DNA of 64,000 bases from Spirosoma foliorum (GTDB taxonomy: Bacteria; Bacteroidota; Bacteroidia; Cytophagales; Spirosomataceae), in NCBI RefSeq assembly GCF_014117325.1, contig NZ_CP059732.1, forward strand, positions 7,381,001 to 7,445,000, given 5' to 3'. The notes beneath the pieces are model-generated. The model did not search any database, was not told the DNA's origin, and saw only the letters and a program-made list of their open reading frames with translations. Within the stretch, counting starts at the first letter, position 1; each line of letters starts with the position of its first letter. Below are positions 1 through 8,827 of the stretch, piece after piece. A program made the position numbers and the translations under genes.

Positions 1-2090
1 GAATATTTAGAGCTTCCGCCAACAACCATATCTGCCAAACCATCGCCATTTACATCACCTACGGCTAATGCAGGGCCGTATTCCGTGAGTTTGTGGAGTA
101 AGGTTTTTTGCAGATTGAAGTCAATGATGTCGGTTTCCTCATGCTTGTAGGTGATGCCTAAATCGGCCGTAACGTCTTTCAATAGGGTTTTAGGAGCCGC
201 AACAATCTCATTGGCTTCTCCCGGCTTCGCATCAGTTGCCTTCACTGTAATCGTCTGATCGGCATTGACATCCGGGAAAATCTGGACACGTCCACCCGGC
301 CAGGTTACTTTTAGATTCTTGATGGTCTTGATCTTGCCTAAACCAAGGTGCGCGATGGGTTCAACGCTCGACAGGAAGCCCCGGTACGGCGTATGTTCAT
401 AAAATTCTTTTCGGCCATCGGGTAATTCATACTCAACGATGGCTCCCAAACCCATTACATTGGCTCCGTCGCCCTGGAATCGGATGCGGAGATAATGCGC
501 CTGTTCGGATTTTTTATTGGTCAGGGTATTTCGGTAGACGAACGCTTCGTCGTCGATATTATTGACGATGTAATCGAGATCGCCATCACCATCAAAATCG
601 GCATAGGCGGCTCCATTCGCGAAATTTGGTTCACTCAATCCCCAAAGGTCGGTTACGTTCTCAAAAACCGGACCGCCAGAATTACCCCGATTTCGGTACG
701 CATAGTCGCTAACTTTCACTCTGGGTATTTTTTCGGTCAATTCCTTGCGAAGTCCATCGTTCAGGTACGTATTGACGGAGCTGTAATAATTCGTAAAATC
801 GCGGTCGGTTACGTCGCGGGGGAAACCGTTGGTAATTAATAAATCCCGGTAGCCATCGTGGTCAAAATCAGCTAGCAGTGGTGCCCAACTCCATTCGGTT
901 TCGGCTACCCCCGATAGCATACTGATTTCACTAAAAATAGGCATGCCCACGTGCGATGTATCAATAGGTCGTACGCCCTGATTCAGTTGCAGGGTATTAC
1001 GGGCATACTGATGCTCATAGCCTAGTCTGTCCCACTCCTGATAGGCATAGTAGCTGCTGGGGCCCATCAAACTCTTTTTGCGCAGGTTGTCTTCGGGCAA
1101 CATATCGACGGCTATAATGTCGGCTAGACCATCGCCGTTAATGTCGGCCACATCATTTCCCATGGCCGATGAACTGGTGTGTTTGAACGACTCGTGTGCG
1201 CGATTGGTAAACGTGCCATTGTGATTATTAATGTAGAGCACATCATTCGTCGCGAAATCGTTGGTTACGTAAATGTCTTTCCAGCCATCCCGATTGATAT
1301 CGCAAATGTTCATGCCGAGTCCATAGCCTTCAGCCAGAACGCCAGCTTGTTTGGTCACATCCGTAAAGAATGCATGACCCCGTTTAGGGTCGAAATCGTT
1401 CCGATACAGGCGGTCGGTGTTGACAGAAGTGCCGTCGTCTACTCGTGTACGCAGGTTGTTTGGGTTTTTAGGATCGGCAATCTGATCAACAAGTACGAAC
1501 AGGTCTAAGTCGCCATCGTTATCGTAGTCGAAAAAGGCAGAGTGCGTTGTAAAGGTTGTATCGGCAACGCCATAATCGACGGCCATTTCCCGGAATTTAG
1601 GCGAACCATCTGCATCATTTCCCTGATTGACATACAACAGGTTAGCGCGCTGTACCCCCTTTTTTTTGAGCGTAGTGGATATGTATACATCCAGCTTGCC
1701 ATCGGCATTGATATCAACAACCGATACGCCCGAGCACCACCGGCCCCCGCCATCAACCCCCGCCGACTGCGTAATGTCTTTGAAGTGCAGTTTGCTATCG
1801 GGCGATTCCGTTTCGTTAATGTAGAGTTTGTTCGAAACCTGATTTCCGGCGAAGAACACATCTGGTTTTTGGTCACCATTGAAATCGCCAACACCAACGC
1901 CACCACCATTGTATATGTACTGGTAATTAAGAATGTTGAGCGTATCGCTATCAGTAATCGTATTGGCGAAGGTTATACCCGTTTCGGAAGAGTCGAGCCG
2001 CTCAAAGAGGGGTTTTTCACGGCATGAAGTAAGTATACACAAGCATGCGATGGGCAACAGCCATGCGCTATTTCGAGAGGTTGGTTTCAT
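1..2090 (-). CDS. FG-GAP/VCBS repeat lipoprotein with ASPIC/UnbV domain (CRTAC1-like), 3' end outside window
   Basis: The reading frame starts at an ATG at 2090 and stays open to the left edge, giving about 696 visible residues without a stop. The N-terminus is hydrophobic and ends in an LTSC lipobox with Cys near residue 23, so I expect an exported lipoprotein. Several FG-GAP/VCBS calcium-binding repeats of the type GVGVGDFNGD and DVNGDGLADMVVGG are visible. An ASPIC/UnbV domain (GLGAIVEYELPDGR, then HLGLG and VTWPGG) lies at about residues 540-615. Such proteins in Bacteroidota are large surface or secreted beta-propellers, often next to SusC/D systems; their substrate is unknown. The upstream neighbour, the flippase at 2198-3757, is on the same strand about 100 bp away, but a functional link is not shown. 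The family call is secure, the role is not. Confidence 0.9.
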   Translation of the reverse strand, partial: MKPTSRNSAWLLPIACLCILTSCREKPLFERLDSSETGITFANTITDSDTLNILNYQYIYNGGGVGVGDFNGDQKPDVFFAGNQVSNKLYINETESPDSKLHFKDITQSAGVDGGGRWCSGVSVVDINADGKLDVYISTTLKKKGVQRANLLYVNQGNDADGSPKFREMAVDYGVADTTFTTHSAFFDYDNDGDLDLFVLVDQIADPKNPNNLRTRVDDGTSVNTDRLYRNDFDPKRGHAFFTDVTKQAGVLAEGYGLGMNICDINRDGWKDIYVTNDFATNDVLYINNHNGTFTNRAHESFKHTSSSAMGNDVADINGDGLADIIAVDMLPEDNLRKKSLMGPSSYYAYQEWDRLGYEHQYARNTLQLNQGVRPIDTSHVGMPIFSEISMLSGVAETEWSWAPLLADFDHDGYRDLLITNGFPRDVTDRDFTNYYSSVNTYLNDGLRKELTEKIPRVKVSDYAYRNRGNSGGPVFENVTDLWGLSEPNFANGAAYADFDGDGDLDYIVNNIDDEAFVYRNTLTNKKSEQAHYLRIRFQGDGANVMGLGAIVEYELPDGRKEFYEHTPYRGFLSSVEPIAHLGLGKIKTIKNLKVTWPGGRVQIFPDVNADQTITVKATDAKPGEANEIVAAPKTLLKDVTADLGITYKHEETDIIDFNLQKTLLHKLTEYGPALAVGDVNGDGLADMVVGGSSKY

Positions 2091-2197
2091 GAAAAGGAAT
2101 GTGCCGTTTTACGGTGGCAGAATAACCAGATTATCTTGCAATTTACCGATAAAAATACACCTCAGATGCAAATCGGGGCATTTTTGTCGGTTTTAAA

Positions 2198-3757
2198 CTA
2201 CGAATTAATCTTGTCAGGTTTATTCCTGCGATTTCGGAAGCGTACCAGTGCTGGCTGAAACGTATCGCGTTCGATGAAAATGATCAGAATAAGGAAGAGG
2301 CCGAATAGAGCCGTATGGACAGGCACAGCCACCCAAAGGTTCGAAATTGGAAAGTGCCAGGATGCGTAAATCAATAAGCCTGCGCCAAGTACATAGCCGA
2401 TTGCCGAGCCAACATGATAAGGCACCGGATAATACTTTTCACCCAATAGGTAGCAGATCAACATCATAACGAAGCTGGATACGGAAAACGCCACAGCGCA
2501 ACCCATATACCCTATAACGGGTATCAGCAGCAAATTTAGGCCAATTGTTACAGCAGTTCCAATAACGGTAATCAGCGTGCCGTAGCTCGTTTTGTCGCTC
2601 AGTTTAAACCAGAACGAAATGTTGTAATAAACGCCCAGCAGCAGATTGCCCAGCAAAAGTAGCGGCACGACATTGAGGCCAACCCGGTATTCTTTTGACC
2701 GCAAAAACAACTGGCCAAGTAAATCAAGATTCAGGCTGACACCAACCCAGATCAGTACGCAAACGATGATAAACCACTTCGTAACATTAGCCAGCAAGGT
2801 TGGTGCGTTTTTGTCTTCGGCCTGCGAGAAAAAGAATGGGTCCGCAGCAAACTTGAACGATTGAATCGCCAGCGCCATAAAAACGGATAGTTTCAGGCAG
2901 TTCCCATAAATACCTAGCACGGCTTCTGATGATAAGCCGGGATAAAAACCCGCTGGAAGTAAATGGCGTAAGAATAGCCGGTCGGTCAGTAAATTCAGCA
3001 CGCTTGCCAGATTGGTGAGCATAATCGGGAAGGCATAAGCCAGCAGTGCCCAGCTTTGTGCTTTATCAAACTGGAATCGGAATCCGGTAAATGCTTTTCG
3101 GATAATAATAAAGTAAAGAGCGTTGCCGATTAAATTGGCCAGAAAGGTATAGCCAGGACCAATCTTGGGGTTGTAGATTAAATCGGCTATTGGTTGTAAT
3201 GAGGTGAGGTATTTACCTTCATAAATGTCTTTGGCGAAAATCAGGAAGAAGATATTCAGCGCAACGACAATAACGATGTTCGTAATTTTTGCGCCAACAA
3301 ACTCGCGGGCTCGATTCTCGACCCGAAGTCGGGCAAAGGGAATCGCCACAATGGCATCAATGGCAACCAGTAGCGCCGACCATTGCACAAATCGCTCCTG
3401 GCCAGGATAGTGTAGCCAATTTGTGATGGGCGTGGCCAGACTGTACAGAAGCAGCGAAGATACTACACTGATACAGGCAACAATACTCAATGACTGGTTA
3501 AAAATGCGGTTTTTCTCTTCGATAGGCTGATTTTTGGAACGGGCAATAAATCGAAAAAAAGCCGTTTCCAGACCAAGTGTGTACACAACGAGCAATACCC
3601 CAATCCAGCCATACAGCTCGACATTGGATGCCATAGCCGATGGTTTTTGGAAGGCGTAGGTTTGAATCGGTACGAGTGCGTAATTGAGTAATCGCCCCAG
3701 AATCGTACTAATACCATAAAGCGCTGTATCGCTCGCTAATTTTTTAAACGTACTCAT
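2198..3757 (-). CDS. polysaccharide biosynthesis protein, Wzx/MATE-like flippase
   Basis: This 519-residue protein is almost entirely hydrophobic, with about 12-14 predicted membrane segments. The N-terminal pattern LASDTALYGISTILGRLLNY is typical of polysaccharide_synt/Wzx flippases of the MOP superfamily. Such proteins move undecaprenyl-linked O-antigen or exopolysaccharide repeat units across the inner membrane. The length fits the family. The C-terminus is short and basic (RFRNRRNKPDKINS). No other polysaccharide genes adjoin it here, so its polymer is unknown. The start at 3757 is the only ATG before the hydrophobic region and is accepted. A lipid II flippase (MurJ-like) is a less likely alternative. 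Confidence 0.85.
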   Translation of the reverse strand: MSTFKKLASDTALYGISTILGRLLNYALVPIQTYAFQKPSAMASNVELYGWIGVLLVVYTLGLETAFFRFIARSKNQPIEEKNRIFNQSLSIVACISVVSSLLLYSLATPITNWLHYPGQERFVQWSALLVAIDAIVAIPFARLRVENRAREFVGAKITNIVIVVALNIFFLIFAKDIYEGKYLTSLQPIADLIYNPKIGPGYTFLANLIGNALYFIIIRKAFTGFRFQFDKAQSWALLAYAFPIMLTNLASVLNLLTDRLFLRHLLPAGFYPGLSSEAVLGIYGNCLKLSVFMALAIQSFKFAADPFFFSQAEDKNAPTLLANVTKWFIIVCVLIWVGVSLNLDLLGQLFLRSKEYRVGLNVVPLLLLGNLLLGVYYNISFWFKLSDKTSYGTLITVIGTAVTIGLNLLLIPVIGYMGCAVAFSVSSFVMMLICYLLGEKYYPVPYHVGSAIGYVLGAGLLIYASWHFPISNLWVAVPVHTALFGLFLILIIFIERDTFQPALVRFRNRRNKPDKINS

Positions 3758-3823
3758 CGATAAAAGAATGTCTGGCCAAGGTTGGCCTGCCGTGTTCGGG
3801 CAGACAAAGTTAAGACCTTTGGT

Positions 3824-3831
3824 TATCTTTG
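3824..3831 (+). promoter_or_regulatory. Bacteroidota -7 box (TAnnTTTG) upstream of purH
   Basis: TATCTTTG matches the TAnnTTTG -7 element used by the Bacteroidota primary sigma factor. It lies about 95 bp upstream of purH. No good -33 TTG was found at ideal spacing, so this is a plausible but unproven promoter. Confidence 0.4.
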
Positions 3832-3841
3832 CACTTCAAGT

Positions 3842-3909
3842 CGAAACAGGCTACCGGCTGTTTCGCATAACTTGTACCTATTCTACTGAAACAGCCGGAG
3901 CCTGTTTCG
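3842..3909 (+). promoter_or_regulatory. large inverted repeat in the purH leader
   Basis: Arms of 22-23 bp (left 3842-3864, right 3888-3909) pair with a single unpaired base and a 23-nt loop. Each arm also contains an internal GAAACAG/CTGTTTC self-complement. It lies between the candidate -7 box and the purH start codon, so it would be transcribed as a strong 5' leader hairpin. It could be an attenuator, an mRNA stabiliser or simply a dispersed palindrome. Confidence 0.55.
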
Positions 3910-3918
3910 GCCAAGTCC

Positions 3919-5463
3919 ATGTCTCTCAAAATCTCCTCTGCGCTGATTTCCGTTTTTTATAAAGACGGTCTAGAGCCTTTAGTCCGTTTATTAAACGAAC
4001 AGAACGTCAAACTTTATTCGACGGGTGGTACCCAGGCATTTATCGAGCAACTCGGTATTCCGGTTACGGCCGTTGAAGATCTGACCGGCTATCCGTCTAT
4101 TTTTGGTGGGCGCGTAAAAACCTTGCACCCAGCCGTTATGGGCGGTCTTTTGTATCGGCGCGACGTTGCTGAAGACGTTGCCCAGGCTGAGCGCCACCAA
4201 ATTCCGCCCATTGATTTGGCCATCGTGGATTTGTATCCGTTCGAAGAAACTGTTGCCTCCGGCGCATCGGATGAGGACATTATTGAGAAAATCGATATCG
4301 GTGGAATCTCGCTGATTCGGGCGGCTGCCAAAAATTACAATGATGTCCTAATTGTATCGTCACGTAGCCAGTACGGTGATGTTGTCGATCTGTTAACCCA
4401 GAAAAATGGTGCTACCGATCTGAGCGACCGTCGGGAGTATGCCGGAAAAGCATTCGCCACGACCTCGCACTACGATACGGCTATCCAGTCTTATTTTGCC
4501 GGAACAACACAACGTGCGGGTACAACCGGGCCTATTTACGATTTCAAAGCGCTGCCAGCCAATCATCTGCGGTACGGCGAAAACCCGCATCAGCAGGCCA
4601 CATTCTACGGCGATCTGGAAGCCATGTTCGACAAGCTACACGGAAAGGAGTTGTCTTATAACAACCTGGTTGACGTTGATGCCTGTGTAAGCCTGATCGA
4701 CGAGTTTGCTGCAGACGAAGCGAAAGCGTTTGCCATTATCAAGCATACCAACGCTTGTGGTATTGCGATAGCACCAACTAGCAAAGAAGCTTATTTGAAC
4801 GCACTGGCTTGTGATCCGGTTTCCGCTTTTGGTGGTGTGGTTATTACCAATGCGCCGGTCGATCTGGAAACGGCTGAAGAACTGAATAAGCTCTTCATGG
4901 AAATTCTGATCGCTCCCGATTACACAACCGAGGCACTAAGCCTACTCAAGTCCAAAAAGAACCGGATTCTGCTAAAACGTAATTCGGTGAATCTGCCAAC
5001 GGTTATGTTCAAAACGATTTTGAACGGCGTACTAGAGCAGGACAAAGACAATCAGACCGAGGTAACCAGTCAGTTTAAAGTTGTTACGGAGAAAGCGCCA
5101 ACGGATAGCGAAAATCGGGCGCTGGAATTTGCTCTTAAAGTGTGTAAACACACAAAATCAAATACGATTGTTCTGGCTAAAGAAGGTCAATTGCTGGCCA
5201 GCGGTGTTGGACAAACGTCTCGTGTCGATGCATTACGGCAAGCCATCGAAAAAGCGCACTCGTTTGGTTTCGATCTGAACGGATCAGTGATGGCATCCGA
5301 TGCATTCTTCCCATTCCCCGACTGCGTTGAAATTGCGGGTCAGGCTGGCATTACAGCCGTAGTACAACCCGGTGGCTCTATCCGCGATCAGGACTCGATC
5401 GATTATTGCAATCAGCACGGCCTGGCAATGGTTACGACAGGCGTGAGGCATTTTAAACATTAA
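3919..5463 (+). CDS. purH: bifunctional AICAR formyltransferase / IMP cyclohydrolase
   Basis: PurH catalyses the last two steps of de novo purine synthesis: formylation of AICAR with 10-formyl-THF, then ring closure to IMP. The 514-residue length matches the family. The N-terminal MGS-like cyclohydrolase domain (about 1-145) contains STGGTQ and KTLHPAVMGG. The C-terminal formyltransferase domain contains NPHQQA and the catalytic Lys-His of IKHTNACGIA at residues 275-276. The protein ends in the usual GVRHFKH. The start ATG at 3919 gives MSLKISSALIS, standard for PurH. It stands alone in its own transcription unit, preceded by a large leader hairpin and followed by a dispersed inverted repeat. 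Confidence 0.98.
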   Translation: MSLKISSALISVFYKDGLEPLVRLLNEQNVKLYSTGGTQAFIEQLGIPVTAVEDLTGYPSIFGGRVKTLHPAVMGGLLYRRDVAEDVAQAERHQIPPIDLAIVDLYPFEETVASGASDEDIIEKIDIGGISLIRAAAKNYNDVLIVSSRSQYGDVVDLLTQKNGATDLSDRREYAGKAFATTSHYDTAIQSYFAGTTQRAGTTGPIYDFKALPANHLRYGENPHQQATFYGDLEAMFDKLHGKELSYNNLVDVDACVSLIDEFAADEAKAFAIIKHTNACGIAIAPTSKEAYLNALACDPVSAFGGVVITNAPVDLETAEELNKLFMEILIAPDYTTEALSLLKSKKNRILLKRNSVNLPTVMFKTILNGVLEQDKDNQTEVTSQFKVVTEKAPTDSENRALEFALKVCKHTKSNTIVLAKEGQLLASGVGQTSRVDALRQAIEKAHSFGFDLNGSVMASDAFFPFPDCVEIAGQAGITAVVQPGGSIRDQDSIDYCNQHGLAMVTTGVRHFKH

Positions 5464-5473
5464 CTTTTTTGTT

Positions 5474-5549
5474 ATGCTGACGAAGGAAGCATCTTGAATT
5501 TCCTTACTGACCTATTAGGATGATTTAAGATGCTTCCTTCGTCAGCATG
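5474..5549. repeat. dispersed inverted repeat, copy 1 (TGCTGACGAAGGAAGCATC arms)
   Basis: Two perfect 22-bp arms (5474-5495 and 5528-5549) with a 32-nt loop, between purH and the acyltransferase gene. The same arm sequence recurs at 56161-56261, also directly upstream of a gene. The loops of the two copies are unrelated, so the conserved unit is the arm pair. This looks like a REP- or MITE-like dispersed palindrome. Confidence 0.85.
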
Positions 5550-5563
5550 ACAAAAGCTACATC

Positions 5564-6295
5564 ATGCGGCTACTCTACACAATCTGGTGCGCTATTTATT
5601 TTGTGGCATTGTATATCGTGCTGTTTCCGTTCCAGTTTGTGTTTTTGCAGCGCGAGGCATGGAAGCCTATTGCCCATAAGATCAACTACATCTGGGGGAT
5701 GTTGTTTTTTATCGGGATTGGTATTCGGGTGCGGGTCGATCGTCGCTTCAAGCCTGATCCGAAGCAGACGTATGTATTTTGTGCGAACCATTTTTCGTAC
5801 CTGGATATAGCGGCAATGGGCGTAATTGTGAAAAACTACTACGCCTTCGTTGGGAAAAGTGATGTGAAGCACATTCCCTTGCTAGGATATATGTTTGCGA
5901 AACTGCACGTTCAGGTAGATCGTAGCCAGCCAAATAGTCGGGCTTATTCGTTAGCGAAGTCGATTCGGACGTTGGCATCGGGACGAAGCATTATGATTTT
6001 TCCAGAAGGAGGAATCCGTGCTACTGAACCGCCCCAGATGGTGCCGTTCAAAGATGGTGCGTTCACAATGGCGATTCAGCAACAGGTACCCATTGTGCCC
6101 GTTTCGTTGTTGAATAACTACCAGATTCTGCCCGACAAAAGTCCCGTTCGCTTTCATTGGCATCCCTTGCGAGCCGTCATTCATCCACCTATTGACACAA
6201 CAGGCATGACGCAGGATGATGTAGAACGATTAAAAGAAGAAACGTATAAAATTATAAACGATGAGTTGATGAAGGAAAAGAAAGTAGCTGCATGA
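5564..6295 (+). CDS. plsC: 1-acyl-sn-glycerol-3-phosphate acyltransferase family protein
   Basis: PlsC-type enzymes transfer an acyl chain to the sn-2 position of lysophosphatidic acid, giving phosphatidic acid for membrane lipid synthesis. The 243-residue protein starts with one or two membrane segments. It carries the catalytic HX4D motif as NHFSYLD (His about 76, Asp about 81) and the substrate-binding FPEGGIR motif near residue 146. The ATG at 5564 (MRLLYTIW) is chosen; an in-repeat ATG just upstream at 5548 is in another frame. It is followed by gatC with about 45 bp between, so co-transcription is possible. Other lysophospholipid acyltransferases cannot be excluded. Confidence 0.9.
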   Translation: MRLLYTIWCAIYFVALYIVLFPFQFVFLQREAWKPIAHKINYIWGMLFFIGIGIRVRVDRRFKPDPKQTYVFCANHFSYLDIAAMGVIVKNYYAFVGKSDVKHIPLLGYMFAKLHVQVDRSQPNSRAYSLAKSIRTLASGRSIMIFPEGGIRATEPPQMVPFKDGAFTMAIQQQVPIVPVSLLNNYQILPDKSPVRFHWHPLRAVIHPPIDTTGMTQDDVERLKEETYKIINDELMKEKKVAA

Positions 6296-6341
6296 CCTCG
6301 GCGCACACTCAACCACTCAATCACTCAATCACTCATTGACC

Positions 6342-6629
6342 ATGAAAGTCGATCACGAAACTCTTCAGAAAATTGCCCACTTGGCCCGGCTCGAAGTTCG
6401 GCCCGAAGAAGAAGCCGACCTGCTTAGCAGCTTGAACGGTGTATTAACCTGGATGGAGCAACTTAACGAAATAGATACAACAGGCGTTGAGCCGTTAACG
6501 CACATCTCCGCTGAAACCAATGTGTTACGGGAGGATGTGGTAGGCAATCACTTGTCTCGCGAGAAGGCGCTGGCCAACGCTCCTCAGCACGACGAGCAGT
6601 TTTTTGAAGTGCCCAAGGTGTTGGAATAA
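6342..6629 (+). CDS. gatC: Asp-tRNA(Asn)/Glu-tRNA(Gln) amidotransferase subunit GatC
   Basis: GatC is the small subunit that holds GatA and GatB together in the amidotransferase that makes Gln-tRNA(Gln) or Asn-tRNA(Asn). The 95-residue product has the diagnostic N-terminus IAHLARLEVRPEEE, a MEQLNEIDT stretch and a VEPLTHI segment. The ATG at 6342 (MKVDHETLQKIAHLA) fits the family better than an in-frame TTG six bases upstream. gatA and gatB are not nearby, which is common in Bacteroidota. Short ACTCAATC-like tandem repeats lie directly upstream of the ATG at about 6306-6335. Confidence 0.95.
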   Translation: MKVDHETLQKIAHLARLEVRPEEEADLLSSLNGVLTWMEQLNEIDTTGVEPLTHISAETNVLREDVVGNHLSREKALANAPQHDEQFFEVPKVLE

Positions 6630-6638
6630 AAGAGATGG

Positions 6639-7088
6639 TTAGGGGTTAACATCGGCTGGGCCAACCATCCGCAGGCCTATAATGCCGATGGTAATCACCA
6701 GAATAAAGAATAATTCACTCCACGACCAGCTTATCTTCAGCCAGACAATGTCGGCTGCTTTAATAAATACCAGCGATACGGCCATCCAGACTGCAAAGGC
6801 GGTTGTTGTGGATATCGTGCGCATGGCGGCCGCCAGCATCAGCGTATTAACAATCCCAAAAACAACATAGGCCAGCCACGGAAGCAGGACGGGCAGGCCG
6901 CCATCGAGCCGATAGAACGTGGCCCAGCGGAGGGATTTCAGGTCGTCCCAGCTTATGTATTTGAGTGAGTATGTCCAGGCCATTTCGCAGGCTGCTGCCC
7001 CGAAGAGATATAGCCACGAGAGAATATTTTGCTTTATCACGGCTCTTTCTGAAAAGGCGAAGAAACGAGTATCCATTACTGAATCCAA
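6639..7088 (-). CDS. SMR/DMT-type small membrane transporter
   Basis: This protein of about 145-149 residues has four predicted membrane helices, with GAAACEMAWTYSLKY in the first and TTTAFAVWMAVSLVF in the third. This resembles small multidrug resistance proteins (EmrE/SugE-like), which export cationic or guanidinium compounds by proton antiport. The key membrane Glu of helix 1 is present (CEMAW). It is longer than EmrE (about 110), with an enlarged loop after helix 1. The start may be 7088 or the ATG at 7076 (MDTRFF). It is convergent with gatC, ending 9 bp from it. The substrate is unknown. Confidence 0.7.
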   Translation of the reverse strand: MDSVMDTRFFAFSERAVIKQNILSWLYLFGAAACEMAWTYSLKYISWDDLKSLRWATFYRLDGGLPVLLPWLAYVVFGIVNTLMLAAAMRTISTTTAFAVWMAVSLVFIKAADIVWLKISWSWSELFFILVITIGIIGLRMVGPADVNP

Positions 7089-7176
7089 CCGTTCCTGGTT
7101 AACAAATTGTGTCTATTTTACCATAACTGTTAAGAGCACATTTTGTCTAGAAATCCAATCGACAGCTAAATTATAA

Positions 7177-7255
7177 GAACGCATCTAACGCTAATTGGGC
7201 TGATCTACACAGATTTTATCCGCGTAAATCAGCCCAATTAGCGTTAGATGCGTTC
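7177..7255. repeat. long perfect inverted repeat (28-bp arms) after the DUF1501 gene
   Basis: Arms 7177-7204 and 7228-7255 are perfect reverse complements with a 23-nt AT-rich loop. It sits 4 bp past the stop of the DUF1501 gene and could end its transcript. There is no clear U-tract. It resembles a dispersed palindrome rather than a simple terminator. Confidence 0.8.
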
Positions 7256-7259
7256 CAGA

Positions 7260-8759
7260 TTATGCCAGAATTGGCTTGACAACCTTTCCGGCCACATCGG
7301 TTAGTCGGAACGGTCGCCCCTGAAACTGGTAGGTAAGTTTGGTATGGTCGAAACCTAACAGGTGCAGAATCGTGGCTTGCAGGTCGTGAATATGCACTTT
7401 GTCTTTCACGCCGTAGTAGCCAATGTCATCGGTTTCGCCGAACGAAAAGCCTTTTTTGACACCACCGCCCGCCATCCAGACAGTAAACGCATCGAGGTGG
7501 TGATCGCGGCCCATGAACGGTAAAGTTTGCCCATCGCGATTTTCCTGCATGGGTGTCCGGCCAAATTCGCCACCCCAAACAACCAGCGTATCGTCCAGCA
7601 AGCCACGTTGTTTGAGATCGTTGAGTAAAGCAGCTACGGCCTGATCTGATTCCTTACATTTTGCGTGCAGACCAATATCAATTGAACCGTCGGCGCTGGT
7701 GCCGTGGGTATCCCAACCCCAATCGAAAAGTTGTACAAACCGAACTCCTCGCTCAACTAACCGGCGTGCTAACAGGCAGTTTCGGGCAAATGAGCCTTTA
7801 TTGGGATCGACTCCGTAGCTATCCATAATATACTGGGGCTCGCTCTTGATATCCATCGCATCGGGAACGGACATCTGCATCCGAAACGCCAGTTCGTATT
7901 GAGCAATACGGGTCAGGATTTCGGGGTCTTTAACATCGTCGTATTGTTGTTGATTGATCTGACTAATGGCGTCGATGGTTTGCTTCCGAATATTGCGGTT
8001 CATACCAGATGGATCGGATGCGTAAAGAACAGGATCGCCATCAGTCCGACATTGGACGCCCTGGTAAACCGTTGGTAGAAAGCCACTTCCCCAAACCGAT
8101 TTTCCTGCATCGGGTTGTTTCCCGCCCGAAGCCAGCACGATATAGCCAGGTAAGTTGTCGTTTTCAGTGCCAAGCCCATACGTTACCCATGAGCCCATAC
8201 TCGGGCGGCCCAGCCGCGCACTACCCGTGTGCATCAGCAATTGAGCGGGTGCGTGATTGAATTGGTCGGTGTGCATGGCCTTCAGAAATGTTATATCATC
8301 GACAGCACCCTGCAAATGGGGTAAATAGTTGGATACCCAAGCCCCTGATTGTCCGTGTTGGGCAAATTTTCCCTGTGGACCGAGCATTTTCGGAGTACCC
8401 CGAATGAACGCAAACTTTTTTCCTTCGAGCAGAGCCTGCGGACAATCTTTGCCATTGTACTTTGCCAGTTCGGGTTTATAATCGAACAACTCCAACTGGC
8501 TGGGCGAACCCGCCATATGGATATAAATAACCCGCTTTGCTTTGGGCACGAACTGCGATGGGTGAGGGGCTGTGGGTTCTCCAGATAGTACACTCCCAAC
8601 GGTATTGTCTTGTGGTGTGCTTTTTCCGAAGAACCCACAGCTACTAAGAACAGAGCTAAGGGCCATAGCGCCCAGTCCAGTTGAACAAGTATGCAGAAAG
8701 TGCCGCCGTGTTTCGCGTTCGGCAGCTGCCTGTTGAAGTTCGTGAAGGAGTTTGTTCAT
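7260..8759 (-). CDS. DUF1501 (sulfatase-like) secreted protein
   Basis: The 499-residue protein begins with a Tat-like signal (ETRRHFLHTCSTGLGAMA) followed by an LSSC lipobox. The body shows the DUF1501 pattern: VIYIHMAGSPSQLELFDYKP, LMHTGSARLGRPSMGSW, DWGWDTHG, and VVWGGEFGRTPM with DHHLDAFTVWMAGGGVKKG. DUF1501 proteins belong to the alkaline phosphatase/sulfatase superfamily and are nearly always encoded next to DUF1549/DUF1553 cytochrome-like proteins, as here. The pair is common in Planctomycetes and Bacteroidota and is thought to act on complex polysaccharides; the reaction is not established. The original partner gene starts at 12071, and a DUF559 unit separates the two. Confidence 0.92.
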   Translation of the reverse strand: MNKLLHELQQAAAERETRRHFLHTCSTGLGAMALSSVLSSCGFFGKSTPQDNTVGSVLSGEPTAPHPSQFVPKAKRVIYIHMAGSPSQLELFDYKPELAKYNGKDCPQALLEGKKFAFIRGTPKMLGPQGKFAQHGQSGAWVSNYLPHLQGAVDDITFLKAMHTDQFNHAPAQLLMHTGSARLGRPSMGSWVTYGLGTENDNLPGYIVLASGGKQPDAGKSVWGSGFLPTVYQGVQCRTDGDPVLYASDPSGMNRNIRKQTIDAISQINQQQYDDVKDPEILTRIAQYELAFRMQMSVPDAMDIKSEPQYIMDSYGVDPNKGSFARNCLLARRLVERGVRFVQLFDWGWDTHGTSADGSIDIGLHAKCKESDQAVAALLNDLKQRGLLDDTLVVWGGEFGRTPMQENRDGQTLPFMGRDHHLDAFTVWMAGGGVKKGFSFGETDDIGYYGVKDKVHIHDLQATILHLLGFDHTKLTYQFQGRPFRLTDVAGKVVKPILA

Positions 8760-8776
8760 GGTGTTGTCTTGATGAC

Positions 8777-8814
8777 CCCACCCCCGGCCCCTCCCCTTTT
8801 TTTAGGGGAGGGGG
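8777..8814. repeat. C/G-tract palindromic repeat, left boundary of the DUF559 unit
   Basis: A C-rich block (CCCCTCCCC) followed by T7 and GGGGAGGGG forms a short hairpin, preceded by CCCCACCCCC. It is the near reverse complement of the repeat at 9248-9284. Confidence 0.8.
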
Positions 8815-8827
8815 GAATGTGCGATCT

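Noticed and set aside
1505..1909. Antisense and alternate-frame open frames over the FG-GAP gene
   Set aside because: The minus-strand frame from 2090 to the left edge has clear FG-GAP and ASPIC motifs; other frames in the region are overlaps without family signal.
8200..8225. GC-rich CTCGGGCGGCCCAG similar to the 16-mer
   Set aside because: It encodes the conserved ARLGRPSMGS motif of DUF1501 in frame; removing it would destroy the protein, so it is natural coding sequence.
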